A DNA stretch of 64,000 bases from Platanthera guangdongensis (taxonomy: Eukaryota; Streptophyta; Magnoliopsida; Asparagales; Orchidaceae), in contig CM077162.1 of the NCBI GenBank assembly GCA_039583875.1, positions 65,841,259 through 65,905,258 on the forward strand. Reading direction: 5' to 3'. A model generated the notes under the pieces. That model did not search any database and was not told the DNA's origin. It was given only the letters and a program-made list of their open reading frames with translations. Each line of letters opens with the position of its first letter. Position 1 is the stretch's first letter. Made by a program: the position numbers and the translations under genes. This document shows, piece after piece, positions 30,004 to 42,296 of the stretch.

Positions 30004-32373
30004 TGTTGCTGTCTTTCTAGTTTCTCCTATTGTCTCTTCTGGTAGTTGTATGGCTTAGTAAAATACTTTGGAGGTCTAGGAGGAGCTTTGGGATTCTTTC
30101 TCCCATATTCTCTATCATATATCCTCCTTTTAGTAAGAGACTTTTCATATAACTCCCATTCATGAGAGTATAATGTAAGTTCCTGTCTTCATTGAAATAA
30201 ACTACCAGCTTTAGAGTATCAAGAATTAGAGATTTTGAGGTTGGGCTCCAAACTTCAGTAAATTATTTAGGTCTTTTCCTTTCAGCATCAAGATGGAGAT
30301 TTGATCTACTTGCTGAGGTTCCATCCCCATATTTATTTCTTTTGGCTTTCTGAATTTCTGGAGGTTGAGGAGGCATGCTAGCTTGTTTTGATTCCCATAC
30401 CTCTTCATAGATCTCTAAAGGAGGTCCTTCAAAATAGTCTGGAGGAGGTCCTTCAAAGTATTCTGGAGGAGGTGAGAATGTTGGCCTATTTACTTCCAAA
30501 TGTGCAGGAGGAGCAGAAGGATCCATTGCCAGTTCAGGAAATAATTGATTATGCATCCATATGGTAGTGTCATATGTATATAGTTTTGTGCTTTTGACTT
30601 CCTTAAGTACAAAAGACTGAATCTTTTGCAGTTTGACATCCCACTGAGTTTTCAGAGTTTGAGCTTGTTTGTCCAGTTGTTCTTTCACTTTATCCTCCCC
30701 CTTTCTGACTTCTAGGGAGAGGGTGCTGATGACATCTTCTTTAAATTTCCCAACTTCTTCACAAGTTTTGAAATTTCTCTCTTCGGCTCTCTTGTCCAGC
30801 TGAATCTGATTAGTGGCCTGGGTAACTGATTGGTCCATTACTGTACCAATGCTTGTAATGGTATGATCTATGGCTTTTCCTCCAATCTGTAAGAGTCTCT
30901 TAAATTCATCAGTATTATTTTGGATTTCAGCAAATCCTCGACTCATTTCTTGTTCCAATGCAGTCATTTTATCAGTTATAACTTTGAGAGAAGAATCAAA
31001 ATAAGCTCTTTGAGCAGTCAGCATAGTATCAATCTTGCTTAAGATAGAGCCTTCAGGAAAGATTTCAGATGGAATTGATGGTTGAGGTTGAACTGGGGCT
31101 GTCCATGGGGCTATCTCTTCAATGATAACAGTGGATGTAGAAGTATGCTTTTACTGATTGTGCTTTTTTCATCTTCAACATCTATGGGCAGCATGGATGG
31201 AATTTTAAAGTGAAGACTTGGAAGTCTTGGTTCAGCAGCTTCAATTTCATCTTCAGAATCATGTATGGAAACAACTTCAACATCAGGTGTATCTTCAGAT
31301 GGAGATGGGGTTGGTTCTTCTTGTACAAGAGAGTTTCTTTGAGAAGACTATGTTGGAGACTTTGCAGGAGAGGAGGGCTATTCTTTAGTAGCTGTGAAAA
31401 GAGGCTCTTTTGAAGAGAGTTCCTCTATCATTCTGTTGATGTCTTCATCAATAGACAAAAGTTGTTCTTCTACCTGGGCATCAGTCAGGTTTTTTAAGTC
31501 TGGAATATCTGGAATATCTTCAGTAGCAGGAAAAACTGGATGGTCTGGATGCAGCAGTGTGGAAGTAGTAACAGCAGATGGAGTAGATGGAACTGAGAGT
31601 GCAACAATAGGAGGAGTAACTTGAGGAGGGATTTTTGTAGTAACTGGTGTTGCAGTTTTTGTGGGAGCTAGAGCAGGAGGTGGCTGAGCTTGAAAAAATT
31701 GGGCATGATCCCCCTCAATAACTGGGACAGTTATCTGATGAGAAGGAGGAGATGGGGTCCTATCCCCATCTTCAATTTCCTTTGAAGCTTTGTCAAACTT
31801 CTGTAATTTAACCTCCCATCTCTGGATAAAGGTAATAAAAACTTTCTTCATATGATGGAGGGCCATGCCCTTTTCATGGAGAAAACGTCAGGGTCCATCT
31901 GATTGAGGCAAAGAGAGATAATCTTGCCATAGTTGGGGCTTTTAATACATCCCTTAATCTTGTCAAAAAGCATCATGCCCCACTGGAATTTCTTTCTACA
32001 GATCACTGCAGAAATCATATCAAAGAATTCCGGGGAATCCCACAGAAAATATATGCCCATTCATAGTCTGTGCCTACAAGATCATCTTCTTGATCTATTA
32101 CTAGAAGTTGCAGAAATTTGGAGACAGAGAGAGAAGTCATCTTTACCTTGACATCTCTAACTTTTGATTTGAGCACCTTGCCATTGCGCTAGATCTTCGC
32201 GTGTTGGAAGAACTATTCGACATCAGAATGTAGAATACAGCAAGGATGTTCCAGAACAAATGGCAAGCCGGCGGTGTCGAGCAAGATAAAAACATTCCGG
32301 AAGTCATCAAAAAGTTCTGCAATCCCTGCGGAGATTAGTTCGCTGCCGATTACGATTTTAAAAGATGATGCCA
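30004..32373 (-). pseudogene. ORF3 of element E, broken
   Basis: From ATG 32373 (MASSFKIVIGSE) with stops near 32220 and 32190 and several frameshifts. 31848-32060 carries the domain shared with G (FDKIKGCIKSPNYGKIISLCL), 31378-31866 the Pro/Thr-rich middle, 30263-31024 a coiled-coil-like stretch (EMSRGFAEIQNNTDEFKRLL, KRAEERNFKTCEEVGKFKED) and a Pro-rich segment with two FEGPPP repeats. The tail at about 30004-30260 (VWSPTSKSLIL, PKYFTKPYNY) matches G's C-terminus. Function unknown; clearly inactive here. Confidence 0.75.
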
Positions 32374-32465
32374 TTGAGGAGAAAGAATTGCGAGCTGGAT
32401 TGCAAAGGGAGAATTGATCTTGAGTGCGACAGTCAGCAGAGACGGAGAAGGTGAAGAGTATTTTC

Positions 32466-32870
32466 TCGAGAGAGGGATATGAAATCGGGAATAAAATTTC
32501 TTGGACCTAAGTCTATTTATATTTACCTTTAATTTTGATGAAAAATACATTAAAAAATAATACCTGGAATATGGCGGAAACCGATCGACGAACGTCGAAC
32601 TCCGAATGACGAAAATCGAATTCTAATAGACGAAGACCGATCGACGAAATAGGATAGACAAAAAATTGATCGACTATCGTCGTACTCCGATCGACGAAGT
32701 TGAACTTCTTCTCGAGAAATGATACCGCCGTACTCGAGTAGAACTGTTGTTCTCGAGAAGTAATTATTGTTCTCGAGAAGTAACTTTGCCATTCTCAAGA
32801 AGTAATTATTGTTCTCGAGAAGTAAATCTGCTGTTCTCGAGTACAAGTGTTGTACTCGAGAAATGAGGTC
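32466..32870. promoter_or_regulatory. Mixed palindrome array in pol-ORF3 spacer (element E)
   Basis: 32700-32870 holds about eight TTCTCGAGAA/ACTCGAG copies as in E's LTR; 32580-32700 holds TCGACGAA/CGTCGAAC copies, the motif of D and I. One further CTCGAG lies at 32465. Non-coding. Confidence 0.87.
32514..32521 (-). promoter_or_regulatory. TATA box upstream of ORF3 (element E)
   Basis: TATAAATA on the minus strand, about 140 nt before the ORF3 ATG, downstream of the spacer array; same arrangement as G. Confidence 0.6.
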
Positions 32871-32942
32871 CATACTTTGAAATTTCTTTGATTTTGAAGT
32901 GTAGCCAGAACTTGAACTTGTTGTCATATTTTTCTTCAATCT

Positions 32943-34146
32943 TCTATATCCTTGTTGAGCATGCCAAGTTCTGTTTTGAAGAATGCAAACTTGGCCTCGT
33001 CCAGCGGCTTTGTGAATATATCTGCAATATGTCTGTCAGTTAGGACATATTGGAGATTTATGTCACCATGCTCCACATGCTCCCTGATGAAGTGGTATCA
33101 CACCTCTATGTGCTTTGTCCGGTTGTGAGAGACATGATTGTTAGCTATGGCAATTGCACTGGAGGAGTCACAAAATAATGGAATGTCCTTGACCTTCAAG
33201 TTGTAGTCTTCAAGTTGGTTATTTATCCAAAGCAACTGTGTACAACAACTGCCGACATAAATGTATTCTGACTCAGCCGCTGAGATACTGATACAAATTT
33301 TCTTTTTGCTGCTCCATAAATTGGGCCTCCTTCCAAAGAATTGGTAAGTCCCGGAAGTGCTCTTTTTATCATCTTTGCTTCCAGCGAAATCTTAAATAAC
33401 AGATAGACCTGATTAGGAAAGTTAGAATCAACGAAACCTGGAGGTTGTTCCACATACACCTCTTCCTTTATGTCACCATTAAGGAATGCTAACTTCACAT
33501 CCATCTAATAGAAAGTGAAGCCCTTAAGTGCTGCATATGCTAGGAACAACCTGATTGCCTCCAGCCTTTCCATGGGTGCATAAGTTTGATCGAAGTCGAT
33601 ACCTTCTTCTTGTCTGTATCCTTTTACGACGAGTCTGGCCTTGTTCTTTATGATTGTACCTTACTCGTCCATCTTGTTCCTGTAGACGCACTTATTCCGA
33701 TGACGTTCTTGCCTTTGGGTATTGGAACAAGCTTCCAAACTTGGCAATGCTTGAATTGATTAAACTCTTCTTCCATTGTCATTATCCATGATGCGTCTGA
33801 GTTTGCTTCCTCAAACTTCTTCGGTTCAACCTGTGAGAGAAAACTCAAAAATAAATTTTCATTAGCTGTACCTCTACGAGTTCTGACACCATCCTGAGGA
33901 TCTCCCCTGATTTGGTCCATTGGGTGATCCTTCAAATGTCTGAGCTTTAGAGTCCTTGTATCTGGAGCTTCTTCAACCACAAGAGTGACTTCATTAACTT
34001 GAATGGCATCTTCATCATGGTCATCAACCTCTCCAATTGGGGTTGGAGTGGTGATTTTTATGAACTTTTGATCTTTCCCTTCAGTTGGCTCATCCAAGTT
34101 TAATTCTTTTATCTTTGAACCTGCATCTTCAATAAACCACTAGAAG
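32943..34146 (-). pseudogene. Copia RT/RNase H remnant with internal deletion (element E)
   Basis: 34097-33400 encodes the RT start ([34 protein letters not shown]). Near 33392 the sequence jumps directly into RNase H ([14 protein letters not shown]), so the RT palm with the YVDD box is gone. RNase H ([17 protein letters not shown]) and the C-terminal end (about 32943-33200) remain, in a shifted frame. Incapable of DNA synthesis. Confidence 0.85.
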
Positions 34147-34950
34147 AGCTGTCTTGCAGCAAGCTCATCTCATCAAATACAATATGAATAGATTCTTATA
34201 TAACCAAGGTTTTCTTATTAAAAATCATATATGCCTTACTATGGCTACTTTACCCTACAAAAATACCTTCAAAGCTCATTTCACTAAATTTAGTAGTATG
34301 ATACTTGACATTGTTAAGGACGAAGCACTTACAACCAAAGATTCTAAAGTATGAAATAGTCGACTTCTTGCCCTTTAGTAGTTCATAAGGTGTCTTATTA
34401 TGGTTTTTGTTTATGAGTGCTCGATTTTGAATGTGGTATGCAGTGTTGACAGCTTCAGCCCAAAAATATTCTGGTAGTGAGGCATCACTCAACATGGTCC
34501 TGCAGGCCTCCATGAGTGTTCTATTCCTTCTCTCAGCTTCTCCATTCTGATGAGTAGTATGAGGAGAGGAAAACTCATGAAAGATACCCAGGCTTTCACA
34601 GAATTCTATCATGGCCCCAAACTTGAACTCTGTTCTATTGTCCCTTCTGATTTTGACTATGGAACAGTTGTATTCATTCTGGGTCTGCCTAACAAAATTA
34701 GTAAAGATATCAAAAGTATCTGACTTTTGTTTTAGAAAGAACACCCACGCAAAGTGCGAGTAATCATCAACAATAACCAATGTATAATCCTTGCCTCCCA
34801 AACTTCTAACTTGCAGTGGACCGAACAAATCCATATGAAGTAGATGTAGACATCTATTAGAGTCTTTGCCAATAATGCTTTTAAAGGTAGTCCTTGTTTG
34901 CTTGCATTTTACACATGCGTGACGAGGTCTATCTTTAGCATCATGTTCTA
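34147..34950 (-). pseudogene. Copia integrase remnant (element E)
   Basis: 34834-34250 is open: MDLFGPLQVRSLGGKDY, VDDYSHFAWVFFLKQKS, KIRRDNRTEFKFG (the usual DHGTEF core altered), HQNGEAERRNRTLMEA. The zinc finger part (about 34850-34950) is broken by stops. It would insert element DNA; not functional. Confidence 0.8.
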
Positions 34951-34995
34951 AATTAAGAGAAAATAATTAATTAATATTTTTGAAATTAATATGTG

Positions 34996-35445
34996 TTAGT
35001 CTTTTGTGTCATTGATCACCAAGGGACGCACTACCTTTAGCCAAAACAACACTGGCATAGAAGAGTCTATGCAAATAAAATTTAAACACAATATATTTGT
35101 ACTACGAGTGCCTGATAGAATCATTTCCAAATTGTCTACCGATTTTATCAAGCACTTGTCTGCATGAAATTCTACTATGTATCCTTTATCACAAAGCTGG
35201 CTTATGCTTATGAGATTGTGTTTCAATCCTTCAACATAAGGCACATCTGAGAAGGATACACTACCATTCATGATCATACCGTAGCCTTTAATAATTACTC
35301 TGTTAGAACCTCCAAAGATGACTTTTGGCCCATTCATGACTGGAGAATAATTCTGGAGTAGGCTTCTAGTCCCGGTCATATGCTGAGAGCATCCACTATC
35401 CAAGTACCAGATAGGAGTTTTGGTGGCCTTTGGACATACTTGCAA
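34996..35445 (-). pseudogene. Copia protease and pre-integrase part (element E)
   Basis: 149 codons. WYLDSGCSQHMTG retains the D-S-G site; GGSNRVIIKGYG and NLISISQLCDKGY follow as in G. The frame closes before the integrase zinc finger. Confidence 0.8.
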
Positions 35446-35476
35446 TCACAAATCAGTTTGCCTTATTAACCCAAAC

Positions 35477-37440
35477 TCATTTGGGTCCTTGGTCTCTAGT
35501 TAGCATACTCCCCCTACGTATATTAATATTATGAGTTGTCTTTCTCACATTATTAACATGAGGAGTCACATAATTTCTGGGGTTAAACCAACAATCAATG
35601 ACGAAGTGACCAACTTTATCGTAGCACCAACAGTCAAATCTATTGTATCTTTGCCTGAATTTCTCCTGCTTGACCTTTTCAGAGTGTGGTCTAGCAGGGG
35701 CAACAATCTTGGTGGTAGAAGCTTCATGGTGATGGCATTCACATTGCTTCTTCCCCATAAGAGGCTTTTCCACAACGAGTTTTACTTTTGTTGCTTTCTT
35801 GATGTTATGACCATGATTATGAGGGCCATAGCTCTGAAGAGTGATCTCCTCATAAGGTGCCTTGAAGACACTTTCTCCAAAGTTTTAGGGACGGGTCCAT
35901 CCTTGGTACCGAGACTTGGGCCCTATATAAGTAGTCCTAGCAAAGTGACCGTATGACGAATCAAGATAAAACTCGTTCTTTGGAAAGATGACCTTTTTGA
36001 ATGAGGTCTGATCTTGAGGAGCTTTCCCTTTCTCCCTGGCCAAAGCCTTCTTGGCCGCCTTATTCTTCCTTTGAGCCTAATTTATCCTAGAGGATTTACT
36101 AGGAGCATTAAAATGACCTATGCTAGCAGCTTTGGCCTAAGCTGAGAATTCAGCAACAAAAGGAAGGACAGTTTTGGGCTTGGAGAAGCTTTCAACAAGT
36201 TTCTTCTCCGTAGAAAGTTGTTCTTCCAATTCTTTGATGATCTTCTCCTTCAGTTCTAGGTGCTCGAGAGCCTTATTATACTCTTCCATAACAGCATTGA
36301 AGTTCTCTCTGAGTGAGTCTGTCTTGGTGACTTCCTCTCTCAGAGTGCTCTCTTCAGCCTTGAGAGATATAATCTCCTTGGCCTGAGTTTTCACCACTTT
36401 TCGACATTTGTCGTAAGCCATGATTAACTCCTTATATTGGGCCATGAGTTTAGACACATCATCAGAAGAGTAGTCCTTATGATCATGATCAGAAGCATCT
36501 GATTCAAAAAGAGGAGTATGAGAGTTTACCTTCCCAGTGTATTGGGGTTCTTCTTCATCATCTGTTTGTGCCATTAGCCCAAAATAGGCTTCCTCTTCTT
36601 CACTTGACTCAGATGAGTCAGAGTCGCTGAGATTCTTGTCCTTCTTGGCTACTAGGTTTCTTTCAGTTCTCTTCTTATTGTAAGAAGATTTATTCTCCTC
36701 TCTTTTTCCACCCTTCTTCTTCTTGTGAGGGCAATCAACAATGACGTGTCCTGGCTTATTGCAACAATAACAAACAATGTCAGAATAAATGTGTTTATTC
36801 TGTTTAGAATGATACCTGTCTTGGCTACTTGAACCTTTCTTGTGTCGATGACCATCATGACGTGATCTTCTGTACGAGGCATCTTTGCCTTTCCATTGTT
36901 TCTTCTTGTTCAAGAATTTCTTGAACTTCCTTGAAAGAAGAGAGAACTCTCCTTCAAATAACCCTTAGCCTGAAGTGCTTTGCTCTGAAACTTCATCTTC
37001 ACTATGTTCATATACAAGAGCAGGTGATGCAACTTTGGCTTTCCTTGAGCTGTCTGCCTTCAGTGCAATAGACTTCTCCTTGGATGACCACCGGTTCTTC
37101 TCTTCTTCAGATTTTCGTGAATTGATTTGCAGTTCATAGGACATTAGCTTTCCGAAGAGATTCTGAGGGTCAGTCTTTGCCAGCGTATAAAATTCCAGGA
37201 TAACACAGACTTTGTTGTCCTATTCCTTAGTCAGGGAGCTCAGAAACTTATCATTTAACTCTCCATTATTGAATACCCGGCCATATACTCTTAGGCCGTT
37301 AACAATTTTGAAGAAGCTTTCAAAGGTGTTTGCAATTGAGTCCTTGGGACCTTGTCAGAAAGCTTCATATTTTTGATTCAGTAGGGATCTTCTATCATCC
37401 CTAACCTCTTCAGTACCTTCCATTAAAATGATAAGAGATT
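35477..37440 (-). pseudogene. Gag of element E, interrupted by gypsy B
   Basis: Knuckles CYCCNKPGHVIVDC (near 36740-36785) and CWCYDKVGHFVIDC (near 35590-35640, one Cys replaced by Tyr), an acidic/Ser-rich middle and a coiled-coil-like stretch (36137-36500). Stops at about 36137, 36966 and elsewhere. At the 5' side it breaks off at 37440 within the conserved 'MEG-EEVR' capsid motif, where B's LTR starts. Confidence 0.83.
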
Positions 37441-38204
37441 TTTAACACCCCCATCCGTCACATGAGATATAGCAGAAGGTCCGACCGGGGCCCCACGCCA
37501 TATACCACAGATAGCTAGTGGAGTTACGTATTAAGCCATAGGCGCGGGTCAAGCTTCCCAGAGTCCCAAATCGATCACATAGTTATTACATAACCCGGTT
37601 ATGTACAAGTTGGATCCCAGGCCACCAAGATGGCAGAATCATGCATCTGCCCAGGTTTTCGGGTGCACCTCGGGGTTAGTCCCCAAGTCTCCCTGTTGCA
37701 ATCTACCACATAGAAAAACTGAAAACAACCATTGGCACGGAGTCTTCTACTGCAATTCATGCATAATGAAACATCACCAATCCAGACCAACTTGTCCGGG
37801 TAGGCTTCACACACGATGCTTATGTCCATACTTCGATTCCAGACTTTACATGCAAAACTAGGAGGTATATTCATGTCCACCCGAAGGAACACCTCACACT
37901 CACCGCATACTCACGAGAGCTGGTTTCCTATGCAGAAAGGAAGATGACTTCACTTGTCCAAGAAGAGAATCGTTACACTAGAAGTTCGTTTAGGCCCCAT
38001 GGAGAAGAGAAGAAACTTAGACGGATGAAATGCACTACAACGACCTTGCCTCCAAGGATCTGGACTCGGCTTGCAATTCGGAGCTCTGAAGCTCCACCGG
38101 CGGCCAGATTTCCCCTTCTCCTTCTTCCTTGCTCTCCCCTCTCTCTAACACTTGTAGAAAGAGAAAGCCTCAAGATAAATGAGGGTTTAGCCCTCAACTC
38201 CAGG

Positions 38205-38212
38205 CCTTATAA
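38205..38212 (-). promoter_or_regulatory. TATA-like box, 3' LTR B
   Basis: TTATAAGG on the minus strand about 95 bases downstream of the palindrome array. Confidence 0.6.
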
Positions 38213-38308
38213 CAACAGGGAGAACTCTGGGCCATCAGATCCAATCTAAGTAAAACGAACGGCCTCGATTTGCCCTTAAAATCAATTTCCTGGGCCGAAC
38301 ACGGCTTG

Positions 38309-38710
38309 TGACACACCCGTGCACAGACCGTATCTCACGATCTGAACACAATGATTGAATGCAGAATAGGACACGAGCTCAGACACGCTAGTGTATTGCT
38401 TGACATGCCCGTGTCAGTTGATGACACGCCCGTGTCACGGGGCGTGTCCCTCAAGTGACACCGGAAACTGTCGCGTCCCTACCAGGACACAGGCTTATAC
38501 ACGCCCGTGTCGACAAGTACACGGCCGTGTTCCAGGCCGTGTCCCTTACTGGACACCGCCATGCTGACACAGAGTAGGACACGATCATGGACACGCCCGT
38601 GTCTCAGGCTGTGTACCTGACCTCCAAAGATTGTCGAACACATTTCGTCGAACACATGGAAAATCGTCGAATCCGTAGCAGGATATGGCCATGGACACGC
38701 CCGTGTCCCA
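38309..38710. promoter_or_regulatory. GACACGCCCGTGTC palindrome array (3' LTR B)
   Basis: Seven or more copies of the inverted repeat GACACG-CC-CGTGTC or close variants (TACACGGCCGTGTT), interspersed with GGCCGTGTCC half-sites and three TCGTCGAA copies at 38633-38665. Confidence 0.85.
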
Positions 38711-38786
38711 GGCCGTGTGACCCTTATCAGGCCCCAGATTAGCCTTAAAACACTACCAGTTCATTTCCGAGTTTTAGGGCATTACA

Positions 38787-38802
38787 ACTCTCTCCCCTTA
38801 AA
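38787..38802 (-). other. Polypurine tract (element B)
   Basis: Minus strand TTAAGGGGAGAGAGT next to the LTR start. Confidence 0.8.
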
Positions 38803-38849
38803 AGAATTTCGTCCCGAAATTATAAAATGAAAAGTACTCAAACTTAAAC

Positions 38850-40310
38850 GATATCTGAGTAGAAGAGCTCGAGATACTCCTCAAGCATGGTCTACTCTAG
38901 CTCCCATGAAAGCTCCTCACGACCGCCATTGTCCCATCAGAATTTGACCATCCTGTTGTCTTTGTTACGAAGTCGCTTGACTTTAAAGTCCTCAATGCGA
39001 ATGAGCTTGACTTTCATTATCAACCCACTATCAACAGGTACCTGATTGACCACAATCACTTGCGAAGGCTCTTGCACCGCTTTTCGCAACACCGATATGT
39101 GGAATACATTGTGTAGACCACTCAATTCCACTGATAACTTCAGTCGATAAGCCGCTTCACCAATACGCCCTAGAATCTCAAACGATCCAAGGTACCTCGT
39201 ACTCAGCCTCTTTAAGCGTTGTACCCGTGAGACACCCTTGAACGACTTAATTTTCAAATATACACAATCACCAACAGCGAACTCAATGTTCCTGTGCTTG
39301 GCATTATAATATTTAGCCTGCCTTTCCTGAGCGATCAACAAATGTTCTCGTATTGTTTGTACCAACAATGTGGCGCCTTCCACTTCTTGTCGTTTGTACA
39401 TCTTCAACTCACCCGTCTCCAACCATGACAATGACGTGCGACATTTTATACCGTAAAGAGCCTCGAAGGGTGCCATTTGAATACTCGCTTGGTAGTTGTT
39501 GTTATAAGCAAACTCCACCATGTACAGGTGATCTTCCCACCGCTTTCCGAAATCCAAGACGCACATGCGAAGCATGTCCTCCATCATCCTGTTGACCCTC
39601 TTTGTCTGACCATCCGTCTGCGGATGAAAGGCCGTGCTAAAGCTCAGCTTGGTTCCTAACATTTGTCGCACCAACCTCCAGTCATTGGACATGAAGCGCC
39701 CATTTCGATCACTCACGATGCTGCGGGGCACACTATGCAGTCGAACAATGTTATATATATAGAGTTTTGCTAGCTTATCCACTGAATCATCCTTACTATT
39801 CGGAATGAAGTGTGACACTTTCGTCAATCGATCTATGATCACCCAGATGGCGTCGTTTTCCTTTTGTGACTTTGGCAACCCATGCAAAAATTCCATTGAA
39901 ATATCATCGAACTTCCACTCCGGGATAGGGAAGGGCTTCAAGAAACCTCCGGGCTTCTGGCACTCCACATTCACAAGGCCCACGTTTGACACTTTGCCAC
40001 ATAAAGTGCCACGTCCTTCTTAAGTCCTGGCCACCAGAACAACTTTTTCATATCACAATACATTTTCGTCATCCTAGGGTGAATTGAGTACTTGGTATGA
40101 CGAGCCTCGTACATCAATTCCTCCAGCAGTTTACCCATATTTGGGACGCACAGACGACTGTCCCTCCATAACAGTCCATCGACAACAACAAATTGCGAAT
40201 TTGACCCATCCAATGCCTCAACCATAGTCTGCTTCATGTTGCTATCAAAGTCCAGAGCCTGCCGAATCCTATCAGCAAGGTCATACTGCACCTCTGTCCA
40301 GCTCAATTAT
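38850..40310 (-). pseudogene. Gypsy integrase with chromodomain-like tail (element B)
   Basis: Zinc finger region 39971-40306 (HTKYSIHPRMTKMYCDMKK, CQTW), then after a frameshift the core: VIIDRLTKVSHF (first Asp), SIVSDRNGRFMS (second Asp), FHPQTDGQTKRVN, where the catalytic Glu is replaced by Lys. The tail (LRKAVQEPSQVIVV, EDFKVKRLRNKDNRMVKF) leads into a chromodomain-like end with stops near 38936 and 38887. Inserts DNA in active relatives; dead here. Confidence 0.82.
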
Positions 40311-40393
40311 CCTTCAGTACTCATCTGCTTGTCAACACAAGAGATCTCTAATGCCTCCAAATCCCGAATCAAACACTCGTCATGAACCAACAA

Positions 40394-41578
40394 TCAATTG
40401 GCCTGTGCGGGTGCCCTATGACTCAACGCATCCGCCACCACATTGCCTTTCCCAAGCACATAATGTATCTTGAATGTGTAGACACCCAGGAACTCCATCC
40501 ACCTCCGCTGCCGCATGTTTATGTCTTTTTGATCCAACAAGTACTTCAGGCTCTTGTGATCGGTATAGATATCGACCTTCACAATGTACATATAATGCCT
40601 CCACAGCTTCAGGGTAAATATCACGGCCGCTAGCTCCAAGTCATGGACCAGATAATTCCTCTCGTGTAACTTTAGCTGACTCGAGCCATGGGCTATTACA
40701 CTCCCATGCTGTAGTAGAACACAACCTAAGCCACTGCCCGAAGCATCACTGTAAATCTCAAACCCTTCATTCCCACTTGGCGAACATAGAATTGGCGTCA
40801 TGGTCAACCGACTTTTCAGTTCTTCGAAAGCTTGCACGCACACAAGCAACCACACAAACTTTTGATCTTTCCTCGTCAAAGTTGTGAGGGGTAATGCTAT
40901 CCACGAGAAGTTCTCTATGAAGCGCCTGTAGTAGCCCGCAAGTACAAGGAAACTCTAGACTTCTGCCACTGAAGATAACACAGGCCACTCCCGTATCACA
41001 ACTATCTTCGCCGGATCTACCACAATCCCTTCTCCACTAACTATATGACCAAGGAATGCTACTGAGGATAACCAGAATTTGCATTTGGAGAATTTGGTAT
41101 AAAGTTGATTCCTTCTCAACATCTCCAACACCATATGCAGATGCTTGAAATGATCATCCTCACACTGCGAGTGCACCAATATATCGTTGATAAAGACTAT
41201 CACGAATTGGTCCAGGTACTCTCTGAACGTTCTGTTCATCAAATCCATAAACATAGATGGCGCATTAGTCATCCCAAACAGCATTACGATGAACTCATAA
41301 TGCCCATACCGTGTACTGAAAGCTGTCTTGGGGATATCACTTTCCCTTATCTGCAGCTGATAGTATCCAGATTTTAGATCTAACTTTGAGTACACAGTCG
41401 ACCCCACCAGCTGGTCGAACAGATCATCAATTCTTGGGACCAGATACTTATTTTTCTTCGTTAGCTTATTCAACTCCCGATAATCGATACAAAGCCGTAA
41501 ACTTCTGTCCTTCTTCTTAACAAATACGACCGGCGCGCTCCAAGGAGACGAACTTGGACGCACATAACCTTGCTCCAA
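40394..41578 (-). pseudogene. Gypsy reverse transcriptase and RNase H (element B)
   Basis: 41578-40955: [59 protein letters not shown]; the catalytic box is [10 protein letters not shown], with the first Asp of FIDD changed to Asn. A frameshift near 40955 leads to RNase H ([60 protein letters not shown]). RT activity is not expected. Confidence 0.85.
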
Positions 41579-41602
41579 CAGCTGCTGCAGCTATACTTTC
41601 AA

Positions 41603-42229
41603 CTATGCCATCTCCTTAGGCGCTAACCGATATGGAGAGCGTGACACAGGTTTTGCGCATGGCACCAGCTCAATGGTGAAGTCGATCTCTCGCTGAGGCG
41701 GGGCTCCAGGGAGATCGTCAGGGAACACATCAGGATACTCAGACACAACTGGGATATTGTCCATACTAGGCTTGGGCTTCGAAGCCTCCACTAAAGTGAA
41801 AACCAGCTCTACATCAGCACAAACTGCCTTAACCACCTGGAGAGCAGACATCAAGGTCTTGCTCGACCCTTTTATGCCCGCAAATGTCGTCTCACGATAA
41901 GTTCCCAATTTAACCTCCTTGCGGTTGCAATCAATGTATGCCCGCTGCTCCGAGAGCCAGTCCATCCTAAAGATCAAGTAGAACTCCACTAATGGCAGTA
42001 GCGATGCTTGCAAGTCAAACTCTTGACTCCTAATCTGTATCTTTACACAACAAACTCTATCCGCTCGCATTGTACACCCATTAGGCAACAACACATCCAA
42101 TTTGTCCCTTGCCATCGAAGAAGGTACTCCGATGCACGATACAAATCCTTCAGACAAAAAGGAATGCAAAGCTCCTGTATCGAACAGTGCTCTCGCCGGA
42201 TAATTGAAAATCAAAACAAAGCATACCAC
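41603..42229 (-). pseudogene. Gypsy aspartic protease and linker (element B)
   Basis: 208 codons, open. ARALFDTGALHSFLSE keeps D-T-G; FYLIFRMDWL is the conserved downstream motif. The C-terminal part is the linker to RT (DVFPDDLPGAPPQREIDFTIELVP). Stops separate it from RT at about 41600. Confidence 0.8.
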
Positions 42230-42296
42230 AAGCAGTCATAAGCTAACGCGCAAAAGGTAACAAATATATAAAGTTAATCTGCTTTTAATTAACTCA

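Larger units (their letters stand above)
28075..37440 (-). mobile_element. Element E: broken Ty1/copia retrotransposon
   Basis: 3' LTR 28075-29769, ORF3, spacer array, pol with a large RT deletion, and most of gag; gag is cut at 37440 by gypsy B. The 5' LTR lies outside the window, beyond the nested insertions. It is inserted in F's 5' LTR. Its LTR is related to X. Confidence 0.88.
37441..38786 (-). repeat. 3' LTR of element B
   Basis: 1346 bp; minus strand starts TGTAATGCCC at 38786 and ends GGGTGTTAAA (TG mutated to TT in the plus sense). Array 38309-38710, TATA 38205-38212. The ORFs 37599-37892 and 37944-38249 have no recognisable similarity. Confidence 0.75.

Noticed and set aside
37599..38249. 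ORFs in the B 3' LTR as a gene
   Set aside because: Short, overlapping on both strands, no recognisable domains, lie between LTR termini.
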